Source of the DNA: Gammaproteobacteria bacterium
GTDB taxonomy: Bacteria; Pseudomonadota; Gammaproteobacteria; HK1
NCBI GenBank assembly: GCA_012103455.1
Contig: WLWT01000001.1
Coordinates: forward strand, 4,533,288-4,597,287
DNA: 64,000 nt
Direction of reading: 5' to 3'
Shown one piece after another: positions 52,117-60,529 of this stretch. The notes beneath the pieces are model-generated. The model saw nothing but the letters and a program-made list of their open reading frames with translations. It did no database searches and was not told where the DNA came from. A program made the position numbers and the translations under genes. Position 1 is the first letter of the stretch; each line of letters begins with the position of its first letter.

Positions 52117-52575
52117 ATGTTAGAGACAGGTGCGAAGGCACCCGACTTCAAGTTGAAGAGTCACGATGGCGAGGACGTTACCCTCGATCAGTATCGTGGC
52201 AAATGGGTGGTATTGCATACGTTTCCCCTCGCTTTTACTGGCGGGTGAAGCAATCAGACTTCTACGTTCAACCGTGCGTTGACCAAGTTTGAACAAGCCG
52301 ATGCGCAAGTATTGGGTCTCAGCGTGGATTCCATGTTCGCGCTAAAAACCTGGGCCGCGTCCATGGGCGGTATCAAGCATCCTTTGTTAGCGGATTTTTG
52401 GCCACACGGCGGCGTTGCCGGCAGCTTTGGCATCTTCAATGACGCTGCCGGTATTGCAAACCGCGCGCTGTTCATCATCGACCCGCAAGGCGTTGTCCGG
52501 CACAGCGAACTCCATCAGGGCACGTTGCCCCAGGTCGAGGATACCCTCGCCAACCTGGCCAAGGCGCAAGGTTAA
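52117..52575 (+). CDS. Peroxiredoxin with in-frame UGA (probable selenocysteine) at the peroxidatic position
   Basis: 152 residues if UGA at 52246-52248 is read as selenocysteine. Start ATG 52117 has AGGAG at spacing 8; an ATG at 52111 has spacing 2 only. N-terminal part: GAKAPDFKLKSHDGEDVTL ... KWVVLHTFPLAFTGG. Then U44, then SNQTSTFNRALTKFEQADAQ. The family motif P-x3-T-x2-C/U is met as P37, T41, U44. The thioredoxin fold continues to the C-terminus (LLADFWPHGGVAGSFGIF; RALFIIDPQGVVRH) with no other defect. The protein has no cysteine at all. A hairpin with a G in the apical loop lies 24 bases after UGA. Ordinary gene callers would report only the second part (from 52279). Confidence 0.87.
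52246..52282 (+). promoter_or_regulatory. UGA codon and candidate bacterial SECIS hairpin
   Basis: After the UGA (52246-52248) come 24 bases up to the apical loop; the loop CGTGC (52273-52277) is closed by TCAAC (52268-52272) and GTTGA (52278-52282). A loop 16-37 bases after UGA, a stem of at least four pairs and a G among the first two loop bases are the accepted bacterial SECIS rules, and all three are met. Folding energy was not computed. Confidence 0.6.
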
Positions 52576-52682
52576 GCTGGCGTTAGCCGAAGCTAAGGCA
52601 CAGACCCAATGAAACCTGCCCCGCCCCGGGGCAGGTAAGCTATGGGGGGCAGGCAAGCTACGCGGGGCAGGGCCCAACATGA

Positions 52683-53380
52683 GCGATCAGCCGCGCCTGA
52701 TGCACATTGCCGGATCGGCCAATCGGCCGAGCGCGTTGAAGACCTGAGACTGCTACGCGGCGAGGGCCGTTTCCTAGACGATATACAGCGCGCTCGCACA
52801 GCTTTCGCCATAGTCGTTCGAAGTCCACACCCCCACACGGGATATCAGCAATATACATATCCACGAGGCCCTCGCCCTACCTGGAGTACCGGCTATCATC
52901 AAGGCCAGCGATCTGGCAGCAGCGGGGGTGCAGCCAACCCAGCCCCACGCCACCACCAATCCCCACAACGGCGAATCCTTCGTCTTCGACGGCCAGCCCT
53001 TGCTCGCCGCCACCCGGGTACGCTATGCCGGTGAAGCGGTCGCTCTCGTCATCGCGGATACACGTGAACAAGCCATGGATACGGCCGAGGCGGTGATTGG
53101 CGCAGGCGGTGGTGTACCGACTGTACAATTTTGCACCTGTCCGGACACCGTATACGAGATCGGGCAATTTCACCTGCGCATCCAAGCACTACTCATCAAT
53201 ACAGTGCCCATCGGCGTCACCCGTGGACCCGGTTTCGCCGAAGCGGTAGACATCATGGAAAGACTCATCGACAAGGCGGCCCGCGAACTCAACATCGATC
53301 GCTTTGAACTGCGCCGGCGCAATCTCATAAAAACAGCCCGAATGCCGTGGCGCAATGGGGCGGTTTATGCGACATCTTGA
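52683..53380 (+). pseudogene. Remnant of a molybdenum hydroxylase large subunit (CoxL/XdhA type)
   Basis: Pieces of a molybdopterin-binding subunit occur in different frames. First comes IGQSAERVEDLRLLRGEGRF-like sequence up to RSPHPH (52716-52839). After a frame change come IKASDLAAAGVQP and DGQPLLAATRVRYAGEAVALVIADTRE (about 52900-53090). Then, after an internal deletion, NTVPIGVTRGPGFAEAVDIM and LIDKAARELNIDRFELRRRN (about 53200-53330). Most of the enzyme is missing. An intact relative lies nearby on the minus strand (53987-56248), but this fragment is from a different subfamily, so it is a decayed separate gene, not a local duplicate. Confidence 0.8.
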
Positions 53381-53604
53381 ATCTTGTTGGCAAGATCTCG
53401 TCCGGATGTAGGGGGAGGCAGAGGCTTTCCGTCTTCCAAATACAATTCGATGGCCTCTTCAACAATTTGACATAGTTCGGAAAATACCTCTTTCTCGCCT
53501 TGCCCGTGACAACCACCGAAGACTAGTCCAGGTGCGCTTCCCACATAGCATCGGTCCTCTTCCGACCACTCGACGATCTTCGCGTATCTGGCACTATGTT
53601 TCAT
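53365..53604 (-). CDS. HicB-like antitoxin-family protein
   Basis: 79 residues with the HicB-type partial RNase H fold: ARYAKIVEWSEEDRCYVGSAPGL, then GGCHGQGEKEVFSELCQIVEEAIELYLEDGKPLPPP. No helix-turn-helix follows and no HicA toxin gene was found beside it, so it is an orphan. It overlaps the end of the molybdenum hydroxylase remnant by 16 bp. Start ATG 53604 is preceded by GAGGAA. Confidence 0.72.
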   Translation of the reverse strand: MKHSARYAKIVEWSEEDRCYVGSAPGLVFGGCHGQGEKEVFSELCQIVEEAIELYLEDGKPLPPPTSGRDLANKIQDVA

Positions 53605-53740
53605 TTCCTCGACGCCTCAATCGCCTTCTTCGCAGATCGCACTTGGTGACGCAACTTGAATCAAATTCTGCCGCGCGCCGGTACCATCTAAATCCCAACA
53701 CCTGCAAGATTCAATGCGCCTTAGACTGTACTGCTTGACG

Positions 53741-53986
53741 TCAGCCGCCGGGGATGCGCGGCAGCAAATACACCTCGACCCCTTGCGGGATCGTTTTGCT
53801 CCAGTTATCCCGGTAAATCTCTCCGCCTATGGACACGGCAATCCCTTCATCGATTTTCTCGCGCATAAGCGGATAGCGCTCAACCAGCTTGCGTAACAAC
53901 GCGGCTACGGTGTTCGCGTCGATGTCCACCGTAGCCGCTCCGCCAACAGCGTCACGCAGCGACCCGGCCAGATGCACCTCGCACAT
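53741..53986 (-). CDS. MoaD/ThiS-like sulphur carrier protein
   Basis: 81 residues with a ubiquitin-like fold and a C-terminal Gly-Gly (PRIPGG), where MoaD is thiocarboxylated for molybdopterin synthesis. It starts 3 bases after the stop of the molybdenum hydroxylase large subunit (TAG then ATG), so the two are one operon. A dedicated carrier for cofactor sulphuration or maturation of that enzyme is a reasonable inference. No moaE is adjacent. Confidence 0.82.
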   Translation of the reverse strand: MCEVHLAGSLRDAVGGAATVDIDANTVAALLRKLVERYPLMREKIDEGIAVSIGGEIYRDNWSKTIPQGVEVYLLPRIPGG

Positions 53987-56248
53987 CTATTCGGCAGCTT
54001 CTGCTAGCTGCATATCATCCAACGCTTTCAGGATGCGCGGTGGTGACATGGGCACATGATTCATCCGCACGCCCACGGCATTGGACACCGCATTGCCGAT
54101 AGCCGCCAGTGGCGGAACGATAGAGGTTTCCCCCACACCGCGGATCCCATAAGGATGATTGGGATTGGGGATCTCCAGGATCTGGGTATCAATGAACGGT
54201 AAGTCGGAACACACTGGAATGCGATAGTCTAGAAAGCCCGGGTTTTGCAGCCGTCCATCCTCACCGTAGATATATTCCTCGTTGAGTGCCCAGCCGATCC
54301 CCTGGACGGCCCCGCCTTGGAATTGCCCTTCGACGTAATCCGGATGGATCGCTTTGCCTGCATCTTGAATAACCGTGTACCGCAGCACCTTGGTGGCTCC
54401 AGTTTGCGGATCCACCTCCACATCACAGATGTGGCTGGCAAAGGATACGCCAGCACCATCGGCCACCACTTCATTGTGCCCAGCGATCGGGCCACCGGTG
54501 GTGGGTGACTTGGCAGCGATCTCGGCTAATGTAAGCGGCGCCAAGTTGTTATGGGACGGTCCCTGCGCCACTGCCTGTCCATCCCGCCAGACCACGTCTT
54601 CAAGTGGCACTTCCCACATATCGGCGGCTCTGCGGCGCAGCACTTCGATAGCATCACGGGCCGCAAAAATGGTTGCCATTCCCGTTGAGAAAGTGCCGCG
54701 GCTCCCTTCAGTGGTATCGTTATGTCCCAAAGTACCCGTATCGGCAATAACACACTTCACACGATCGTATGAGATGCCGAGTTCTTCGGCTGCGATCAAC
54801 GACAGCGAGGCGCGCGATCCGCCCACATCCACCGTGCCAACGGTCAACGTAACCGAGCCGTCCACACCGATGTTCAAATCCGTACAGGTTTGCCCACCAA
54901 AGTTGAACCAGAAACCGCAGGCGATACCGCGGCCCTGGTGTTGGCCTAAAGGTGCCTGCATATGCGGATGGTTTTTGGCCGCTTCCAGGGTCGGCCCTAT
55001 GCCAATAGGACCATACTTGGGGCCGTAGGATGACTTGGTGCCCTCCTTGGCCGCGTTCTTGATACGCAATTCCAGCGGATCCATACCGATCTCGGCGGCC
55101 ACCAGATCGAGCGTGCTCTCCACCGCGAACGCAGCCATGGGAGCAGACGGCGCCCGGTATGCCGCGACTTTGGGGCGATTGACCAACACGTCGTAGGCGA
55201 TGGAGTGCACGTTTTCCAAGTCATAGCAGGCAAACGCCGTCATCGCTCCGAGCATGCCCCAAATCGACGGAAACGGGCCATCTTGATAACGAAGCTCTGC
55301 GTGAGCCGCGGTAATCGTGCCATCTTTCTTGACACCGATTTTCACATCGATTGAGGTTGAGGAGGTGGGGCCGGAAGCACGGAACACCTCTTCCCGGCTC
55401 ATCACCAATTTGACGGGGCGATTCGCTTTGCGCGACAGCGCCAGAGCAACCGGCTCAGTCCATACATGGGTCTTGCCACCGAAGCCACCGCCGATCTCGG
55501 AAGACGTGACCCGCAACTTGGCGACATCCATGCCGAGCAGCGCCGCGCATACATTGCGGAACGTGAAATGCCCTTGAGTGGTCACCCACAGCTCCCCGTG
55601 CCCATCCGCCGTCACGCTGGCCAAACAGGCGTGCGGCTCGATATAGCCTTGATGGGTCGCTTCGGTTTTATAGCTTTTTTCGATGATGACATCGGCTTGC
55701 GCTAAGCCAACTTCCACATCGCCATGGCCAAACTCGGACACTTTACCGATATTGGACGGCGCCTTACCTTCCTTGACAAAGCGCGGCTGCACAATAGGTG
55801 CGTCCGCTTCCAGCGCTTTATCCACATCGGTGACGTGAGGCAAGATCTCGTAGTCAACCTTGATGAGCGCCAGCGCCTTCCTAGCGGTGTGGTTATCAGC
55901 CGCCGCCACCGCCGCCACCGCGTGACCATCGTATAGCGCGCGATCGCGGGCCATGCAGTTCTCCAGAGTGTCGAACATCTCCTTGTCACCGTTCGTGAGA
56001 TCAGGCAAATCCTCACTGGTCACCACCGCTTTGACCCCGGCGAGCCCCTCCGCGGCACTGGTATCTATACTGCGAATACGGGCGTGTGGATGGGGGGAAC
56101 GCAATACTGAGCCAACCAACTGGCCCGGCGCATGAATGTCCGCGCCATAGCGGGCTCTGCCGGTCACTTTATCGACGCCGTCCGGCCGTACCGGGCGGGT
56201 GCCGATTAACTTGAATTCTTGGTCCGTGTAGCTGGTATCGTGCGCCAT
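53987..56248 (-). CDS. Xanthine dehydrogenase-family molybdopterin-binding subunit
   Basis: About 753 residues from ATG 56248 (an ATG at 56275 is an alternative). N-terminal a/b hammerhead: RPDGVDKVTGRARYGADI and LRSPHPHARIRSIDTS. Molybdopterin-binding segments: SSEIGGGFGGKTHVW and AYRAPSAPMAAFAVES. The catalytic glutamate lies in GVGETSIVPPLAAIGNAV near the C-terminus. The subfamily resembles hydroxybenzoyl-CoA reductase or aldehyde-type hydroxylases rather than CO dehydrogenase (no AYRCSFR). The partner FAD and [2Fe-2S] subunits are not in the window; only a MoaD-like gene follows. Substrate unknown. Confidence 0.9.
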   Translation of the reverse strand: MAHDTSYTDQEFKLIGTRPVRPDGVDKVTGRARYGADIHAPGQLVGSVLRSPHPHARIRSIDTSAAEGLAGVKAVVTSEDLPDLTNGDKEMFDTLENCMARDRALYDGHAVAAVAAADNHTARKALALIKVDYEILPHVTDVDKALEADAPIVQPRFVKEGKAPSNIGKVSEFGHGDVEVGLAQADVIIEKSYKTEATHQGYIEPHACLASVTADGHGELWVTTQGHFTFRNVCAALLGMDVAKLRVTSSEIGGGFGGKTHVWTEPVALALSRKANRPVKLVMSREEVFRASGPTSSTSIDVKIGVKKDGTITAAHAELRYQDGPFPSIWGMLGAMTAFACYDLENVHSIAYDVLVNRPKVAAYRAPSAPMAAFAVESTLDLVAAEIGMDPLELRIKNAAKEGTKSSYGPKYGPIGIGPTLEAAKNHPHMQAPLGQHQGRGIACGFWFNFGGQTCTDLNIGVDGSVTLTVGTVDVGGSRASLSLIAAEELGISYDRVKCVIADTGTLGHNDTTEGSRGTFSTGMATIFAARDAIEVLRRRAADMWEVPLEDVVWRDGQAVAQGPSHNNLAPLTLAEIAAKSPTTGGPIAGHNEVVADGAGVSFASHICDVEVDPQTGATKVLRYTVIQDAGKAIHPDYVEGQFQGGAVQGIGWALNEEYIYGEDGRLQNPGFLDYRIPVCSDLPFIDTQILEIPNPNHPYGIRGVGETSIVPPLAAIGNAVSNAVGVRMNHVPMSPPRILKALDDMQLAEAAE

Positions 56249-56275
56249 GTCTGTGGTTCCTGGTGGTTCGCTCAC

Positions 56276-56549
56276 ATAAAAAAAGAGTTCTAACAGATAT
56301 AAAGCCTTCTCAACAGGGTTATATTGCTTGCAGGCCCCACTATGTCACGGCAGCCACATCAAAGGCCATCCAAAACATAGACGCTGGCGGCACTCTCGCA
56401 GGCGTCATAACCTAAAGCCTCGTGCAATGCCGCTGGCGCAATGGCGCCCTCTTTTGTGAACAGATCCTAAAGAGCGTGAACCCGTACAGGCAATTTCGTT
56501 ATACCCCGAATAAAACTCGAGCGTAGCCGAGTGGGTTCCTCTAACATAT
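56276..56549. other. Spacer with probable gene remnant
   Basis: No intact gene. On the minus strand around 56362-56466 an open stretch reads like a protein end (EGAIAPAALHEALGYDACES then a stop after about 14 more residues), but it has no start and no family I recognise. It may be the relic of a gene upstream of the molybdenum hydroxylase operon. Confidence 0.35.
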
Positions 56550-56689
56550 GGGCACCTCTAACAATGCACTTTTTCCGCGATTGCGGCGTCAGCGCCGTGC
56601 TCGAATCCTCAGGTATCACCTATACACTGCGGTTCTGCGCGCGGTGCTTCCTTGCACTCACGAAAAGATTACTCTTTTTAGAGGCGCCC
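56550..56689 (-). repeat. Miniature inverted-repeat element, copy 4 (140 bp)
   Basis: Inverted relative to copies 1-3. Ends GGGCACCTCTAACAATGC and TTTTTAGAGGCGCCC; perfect 4-bp target duplication ATAT (56546-56549 and 56690-56693). To its right an open stretch on the plus strand to 56853 (ARQNLFPYDAKLHFSETVDH and on) ends at a stop codon and looks like the tail of an interrupted gene. Confidence 0.92.
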
Positions 56690-56910
56690 ATATCTACCCC
56701 CAAGAAGCGCGCCAGAATCTCTTCCCATACGATGCAAAGCTGCATTTCAGCGAGACGGTTGACCATACACCGGTGAATATCGAAGCCGAAAGAGAGATGA
56801 CGGAGGAACTCGTGCGGCTGCATGTTTCTAGTATTCTCACCGTAGGCGAGCATTAAAGCCGTGTGCTAATGATCGCTCAGACAGGCGGAGTCAACGTAGC
56901 GCATCTATGA

Positions 56911-56939
56911 TTGACAGTCCGGCGAAGCGATCCTAATAT
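56911..56939 (+). promoter_or_regulatory. Sigma-70 promoter of the tRNA genes
   Basis: TTGACA (56911-56916), a 17-bp spacer, and TAATAT (56934-56939), nearly consensus. The following GCGCGC is a GC-rich discriminator typical of stable-RNA promoters under stringent control. The tRNA-Ala gene begins 13 bases after the -10 box. Confidence 0.88.
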
Positions 56940-56951
56940 GCGCGCTCTGCC

Positions 56952-57027
<76 letters not shown>

Positions 57028-57094
57028 AAACGGCAACAGCATAAGCTATGAGCGGGCTAGAGTAATTTGGCTAAGCGCCGCTTATACCCTCTTC

Positions 57095-57170
57095 GTCCCC
57101 ATCGTCTAGAGGCCTAGGACACCGCCCTTTCACGGCGGCGACAGGGGTTCGACTCCCCTTGGGGACGCCA
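57095..57170 (+). tRNA. tRNA-Glu (anticodon TTC)
   Basis: 76 bases with encoded CCA. Acceptor GTCCCCA/TGGGGAC, anticodon stem CCGCC/GGCGG around CTTTCAC, T-arm GGGGTTCGACTCCCC. It follows tRNA-Ala by 67 bp and likely shares its promoter. tRNA-Glu is the main target of TruD, encoded in the same window. Confidence 0.96.
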
Positions 57171-57317
57171 TCACTTCGATAGCGACCATCACTTATAGAG
57201 AAAGATATTCGCTCGGCTGGGATCGTTTAAGTAACCGTAACATCAACCGGCTGCGACCGCATTTACATCGAAGAATCGGCGAGTTCTGCTGGTCCGTCCC
57301 CAAAAGCTGTCAAGGGA

Positions 57318-57731
57318 TCATGCGGCGGCATCAGGTAGCAGAAAAACACTGCGGGCGAGTTCGGAGCGCAGGCGGGCGCGTGAATACCATTTCTCCAGCA
57401 AGCTGGAATTTAGCAGATCGGCGTTACGCTGCAAAAATGTTGCGTAGTTATCATGCGCCGTCGTCTCAATGCGCTCCGCGATCAAGCTTAAAAAGGCTAA
57501 CGTGACAGTCACATTAAATTTGTCTGGTACTCCGGCATTAGTCGCTATGGTGTTGATGCTGTGGGAGTACTTGCTACAGGCCGATACGAAGTCGTACTTG
57601 CGTAACATCTCATAGGCGACGCCAATATGGTCGGCATGGGTGAAGGCTGCCGCATCGATATTACACGCCTCGAAATCGTACGCAAAAGCTGCATAGTCTC
57701 TAACCTCACCGGATGTCTTTTGATCGCTCAC
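57318..57731 (-). CDS. Conserved-looking hypothetical protein
   Basis: 137 residues, helical, with an AAFTHADHIGVAYEMLRKYDF segment that resembles a recurrent uncharacterised family (FTHxDHxxVAxxxLR). No catalytic function can be assigned. It overlaps the preceding gene by 4 bp (ATGA, 57728-57731), so both form a coupled two-gene operon. Confidence 0.65.
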   Translation of the reverse strand: MSDQKTSGEVRDYAAFAYDFEACNIDAAAFTHADHIGVAYEMLRKYDFVSACSKYSHSINTIATNAGVPDKFNVTVTLAFLSLIAERIETTAHDNYATFLQRNADLLNSSLLEKWYSRARLRSELARSVFLLPDAAA

Positions 57732-57985
57732 CTGTTGCTCTCCGATTCTTGAAGTTTATGACTGTCCAACGCCGTCAAGTCGAGATCGTAGACGTCTTTT
57801 AACTGCTCTATCTTTCGCAACGTCTCCTGCGAGAACGGTGTTCGCCCCTCCAAGCAGTGTAAAGACATGCTTTCGAGCAGATCGCCAAGGGATATGTCCA
57901 AGTGCTCGGCAAGTCCTTTTAAAACCTTGAGCAGCCGTTTCTCCATACGCACGCCCGTTTGCACGCGTTCAACTGTTTTCTTCAT
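57728..57985 (-). CDS. Small ribbon-helix-helix-like protein
   Basis: 85 residues. TVERVQTGVRMEKRLLKVLKGLAEHLDISLGDLLE reads like a CopG/Arc-type DNA-binding ribbon-helix-helix, followed by a helical tail. It starts the operon with the hypothetical gene at 57318-57731. A perfect 8-bp tandem repeat lies 12 bp upstream of its start and could be its own operator. Toxin-antitoxin function is possible but unsupported. Confidence 0.6.
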   Translation of the reverse strand: MKKTVERVQTGVRMEKRLLKVLKGLAEHLDISLGDLLESMSLHCLEGRTPFSQETLRKIEQLKDVYDLDLTALDSHKLQESESNR

Positions 57986-57996
57986 CGACTTATCTT

Positions 57997-58012
57997 GTTA
58001 CCAAGTTACCAA
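57997..58012. promoter_or_regulatory. Tandem 8-bp repeat, candidate operator
   Basis: GTTACCAA occurs twice without a gap in the 161-bp divergent spacer between the ribbon-helix-helix-like gene and the patatin gene. Tandem short sites are typical of ribbon-helix-helix repressors. Confidence 0.45.
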
Positions 58013-58146
58013 TCCGTCAATATCCACTCGTACCTTATAGACGAATTCTCTTGATTCACATACTTTTCGTCCCCTGCTTTGGCCGATTCGCCCGTCCGCT
58101 AAAACGACGCGCCCAACGCCTCAATGTGACAACTCCAATCCTAAAA

Positions 58147-60390
58147 GTGCACAGCGATAACACTGTCAATCAGCGCGAACTCAGGATCGCTTTGGTTGTT
58201 TACGGCGGTCTCTCCCTCGCCGTTTATATGCATGGGATTATCAAGGAGCTGCAAAAACTAGTCCGCGCCTCAAAAGTACTACAGATGGGGCTGCGTGCCG
58301 GTGGCAACCGGCGCGCGGGTTACGACGCTTTTAATGATGATCCTAAGCGGGAAACGGACTCGGAACGTATTTATTTCGCGTTGCTATCGGAGATCGGCGA
58401 GCACATCGACCTGCGGGTCGTGATCGATGTGATCTCGGGGACTTCGGCCGGCGGCATCAACGCCATCATGTTGGCCCGTGCTCTCGCCCATGATCTACCG
58501 CTCGATGGCCAACGCGAGCTGTGGCTTAAATCGTCCGACGCCGAACAGTTGATGGATCGCGAAGCGCTGCCTTCCAGGTGGTCCAAAGCTTATGTACGCC
58601 CGCTGCTCTGGGGGCTTCGCCGCGCAGGCGCTAACTTCGCGCCTGAAATCGAGGACAATTTGTCAAGGTTAGTCCGTGGCCGGTGGTGGAATCCGCCGTT
58701 TAGCGGACCCAACTTCTTTGACCAAGTGCTAACGGGCTTGGACGCCATGGGACCTTCGACTCCATACCATTCCTTGGTTCCATTTGGGCACCCGCTCTCC
58801 TTGTTCGTGACATTGACCGATCTCAATGGTTTTCCACGACAAGTCACTCTCCATGATCCGGAACATATCACTGAGCGGATCCACCGGCGCAACATCGAAT
58901 TCAGTTACATTGCAACAGCGAAAGGTGTGACCTCTGATTTCGATTCGGCAGGCCTTCCTGGCCTGGCGTTCACCGCCCGCGCCACCTCATCGTATGGCGG
59001 CTTGTTTCCGCCCATGACCCTGGACGAGGCCACTGAGGCCCTGCGTAAGCGAGGCACTGCCTGGCCGGAACAAAACAGTTTTTTTGCCGATAAACTGGGG
59101 ATGGACGCCCAGCAGTTCTCCGGCTGGCCTTTTATCGATGGCGGTGTGCTCAACAACAAGCCTTTTCGCATGGCCATTAGCGCTATTCAATCACGGCCAG
59201 CAGACCGGCAAGTGGTCCGGCGCTTGTTATTCATTGAACCCAATCCCGAATCCCCAGACATAGACCCCCCTGAAACGCTTTCATATCTAGGACTTATCAA
59301 ACGCGCCATGGTCGATTTACCCGCCGCGCAGCCCATCGGCGAAGAGTTAAAGCGGCTGGATGCCATCAACAAAGAATTGCAAATGACAGCGCGGTTGATC
59401 GCGCGCATGCGCCCTCAAGTCGATGCTTTGATAACTGACTCGCTAGGCGACGCACTGAACTGCATCGCTTCATCACACTCACTCCATGCACTTCGCATGA
59501 CTGCCGATACCGCTGGCATAAAAGCTGCGGGTTTCGCTTATCAAAGTTATCTGATGTCGCGGTATGCGGCATTTGTGCAACAACTGGGTATCGCCCAAGC
59601 GGATCTGCCCGGTCCTCTGCCAGCTCATCAGCAAACACGATTGGAAGAATACCTACTCGCCCGTTTCGATCTTAATTACAGGCTACGCCGGTGCCGCTTC
59701 GTGGTACGGCGTGTGAATGAGCAATACGGCAGGAGCTACGCCTCCCGCGGTCTTAATAGCGCCCTTAACGAAGCGAAAGCAGCGCTTTACCGGCTCATCC
59801 ATCATCCGCCTTCTTCTCAATCTTCCGCCGAGACAATCACCCGTGCCGCCCACGATTTTGTGAGCAGTCGTGCGAGTGAACATACAGAGAAAAACGAGGA
59901 GGTAGATAAACCGTTCGACGCTACCGTGCTCAAGCTAATGCATGGCTCCCTACCGGGCCGCGTCTCACGAGAACTGCTGCTCGCGTATTTGGGCTTTACC
60001 TCCTTTGACATTCTAACGTGGCCGCATACCCGCACCAGTGACATCACCGAAGTCGAAGAAATGAAAGTCGTGCGCTTAAGTCCGAATGACGCCGAGTCGC
60101 TTCGCGCCGGCAAAGACACGCTCAAAAGTACGCAGCTCGATCACTTCTCTGGCTTCTTTAGCCGCGCTTTTAGGGAGAACGATTATCTATGGGGCCGTTT
60201 GCACGGTGCTGAAAGAGTCGTTGACTTGGTCTTGGACGCGGCCCGCCAAGGATCCAGTTACCCACTGGATGGACAGGCATTCAAGCGCAGATTGTTTGAG
60301 TCCATTGTTGCCGCCGAGGCACCTTATCTAACTACTATCGAAGATGAAATCGACCATATTCGGCGGGAAATTTCCAAGATCAGTTGTTGA
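58147..60390 (+). CDS. Patatin-like phospholipase
   Basis: About 747 residues from a GTG at 58147, which places the start just before the conserved QRELRIALVVYGGLSLAVYMHGI; an in-frame TTG at 58051 would add 32 residues. The catalytic dyad is the Ser of GTSAGG (S132 counted from 58051; S100 from 58147) and the Asp of DGGVLNNKP (D363 counted from 58051). A long helical C-terminal region without a recognised domain resembles the DUF3376 patatins. Likely a lipid acyl hydrolase at the cytoplasmic side of the membrane; no membrane helix was seen. Confidence 0.85.
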   Translation: MHSDNTVNQRELRIALVVYGGLSLAVYMHGIIKELQKLVRASKVLQMGLRAGGNRRAGYDAFNDDPKRETDSERIYFALLSEIGEHIDLRVVIDVISGTSAGGINAIMLARALAHDLPLDGQRELWLKSSDAEQLMDREALPSRWSKAYVRPLLWGLRRAGANFAPEIEDNLSRLVRGRWWNPPFSGPNFFDQVLTGLDAMGPSTPYHSLVPFGHPLSLFVTLTDLNGFPRQVTLHDPEHITERIHRRNIEFSYIATAKGVTSDFDSAGLPGLAFTARATSSYGGLFPPMTLDEATEALRKRGTAWPEQNSFFADKLGMDAQQFSGWPFIDGGVLNNKPFRMAISAIQSRPADRQVVRRLLFIEPNPESPDIDPPETLSYLGLIKRAMVDLPAAQPIGEELKRLDAINKELQMTARLIARMRPQVDALITDSLGDALNCIASSHSLHALRMTADTAGIKAAGFAYQSYLMSRYAAFVQQLGIAQADLPGPLPAHQQTRLEEYLLARFDLNYRLRRCRFVVRRVNEQYGRSYASRGLNSALNEAKAALYRLIHHPPSSQSSAETITRAAHDFVSSRASEHTEKNEEVDKPFDATVLKLMHGSLPGRVSRELLLAYLGFTSFDILTWPHTRTSDITEVEEMKVVRLSPNDAESLRAGKDTLKSTQLDHFSGFFSRAFRENDYLWGRLHGAERVVDLVLDAARQGSSYPLDGQAFKRRLFESIVAAEAPYLTTIEDEIDHIRREISKISC

Positions 60391-60529
60391 AGCATCCCAT
60401 GAACTCAAAAGATCTAGTGATCTCTTCATCCACGCCTATCCGCAGTTTTGGCAAGATGATCTGCACGAGTTCTTTTCAAATCTATAATCAATACACAACA
60501 ACTTATGGTTATCAATTAGGAATATCGCT

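Noticed and set aside
52246-52248. UGA in the peroxiredoxin as a nonsense mutation (pseudogene)
   Set aside because: The rest of the frame is intact, the UGA is exactly at the catalytic residue, and a candidate SECIS follows. A sequencing error remains possible but does not explain the hairpin.
53605-53740. HicA toxin partner for the HicB-like gene
   Set aside because: The spacer upstream of the HicB-like gene has no open frame with HicA motifs.
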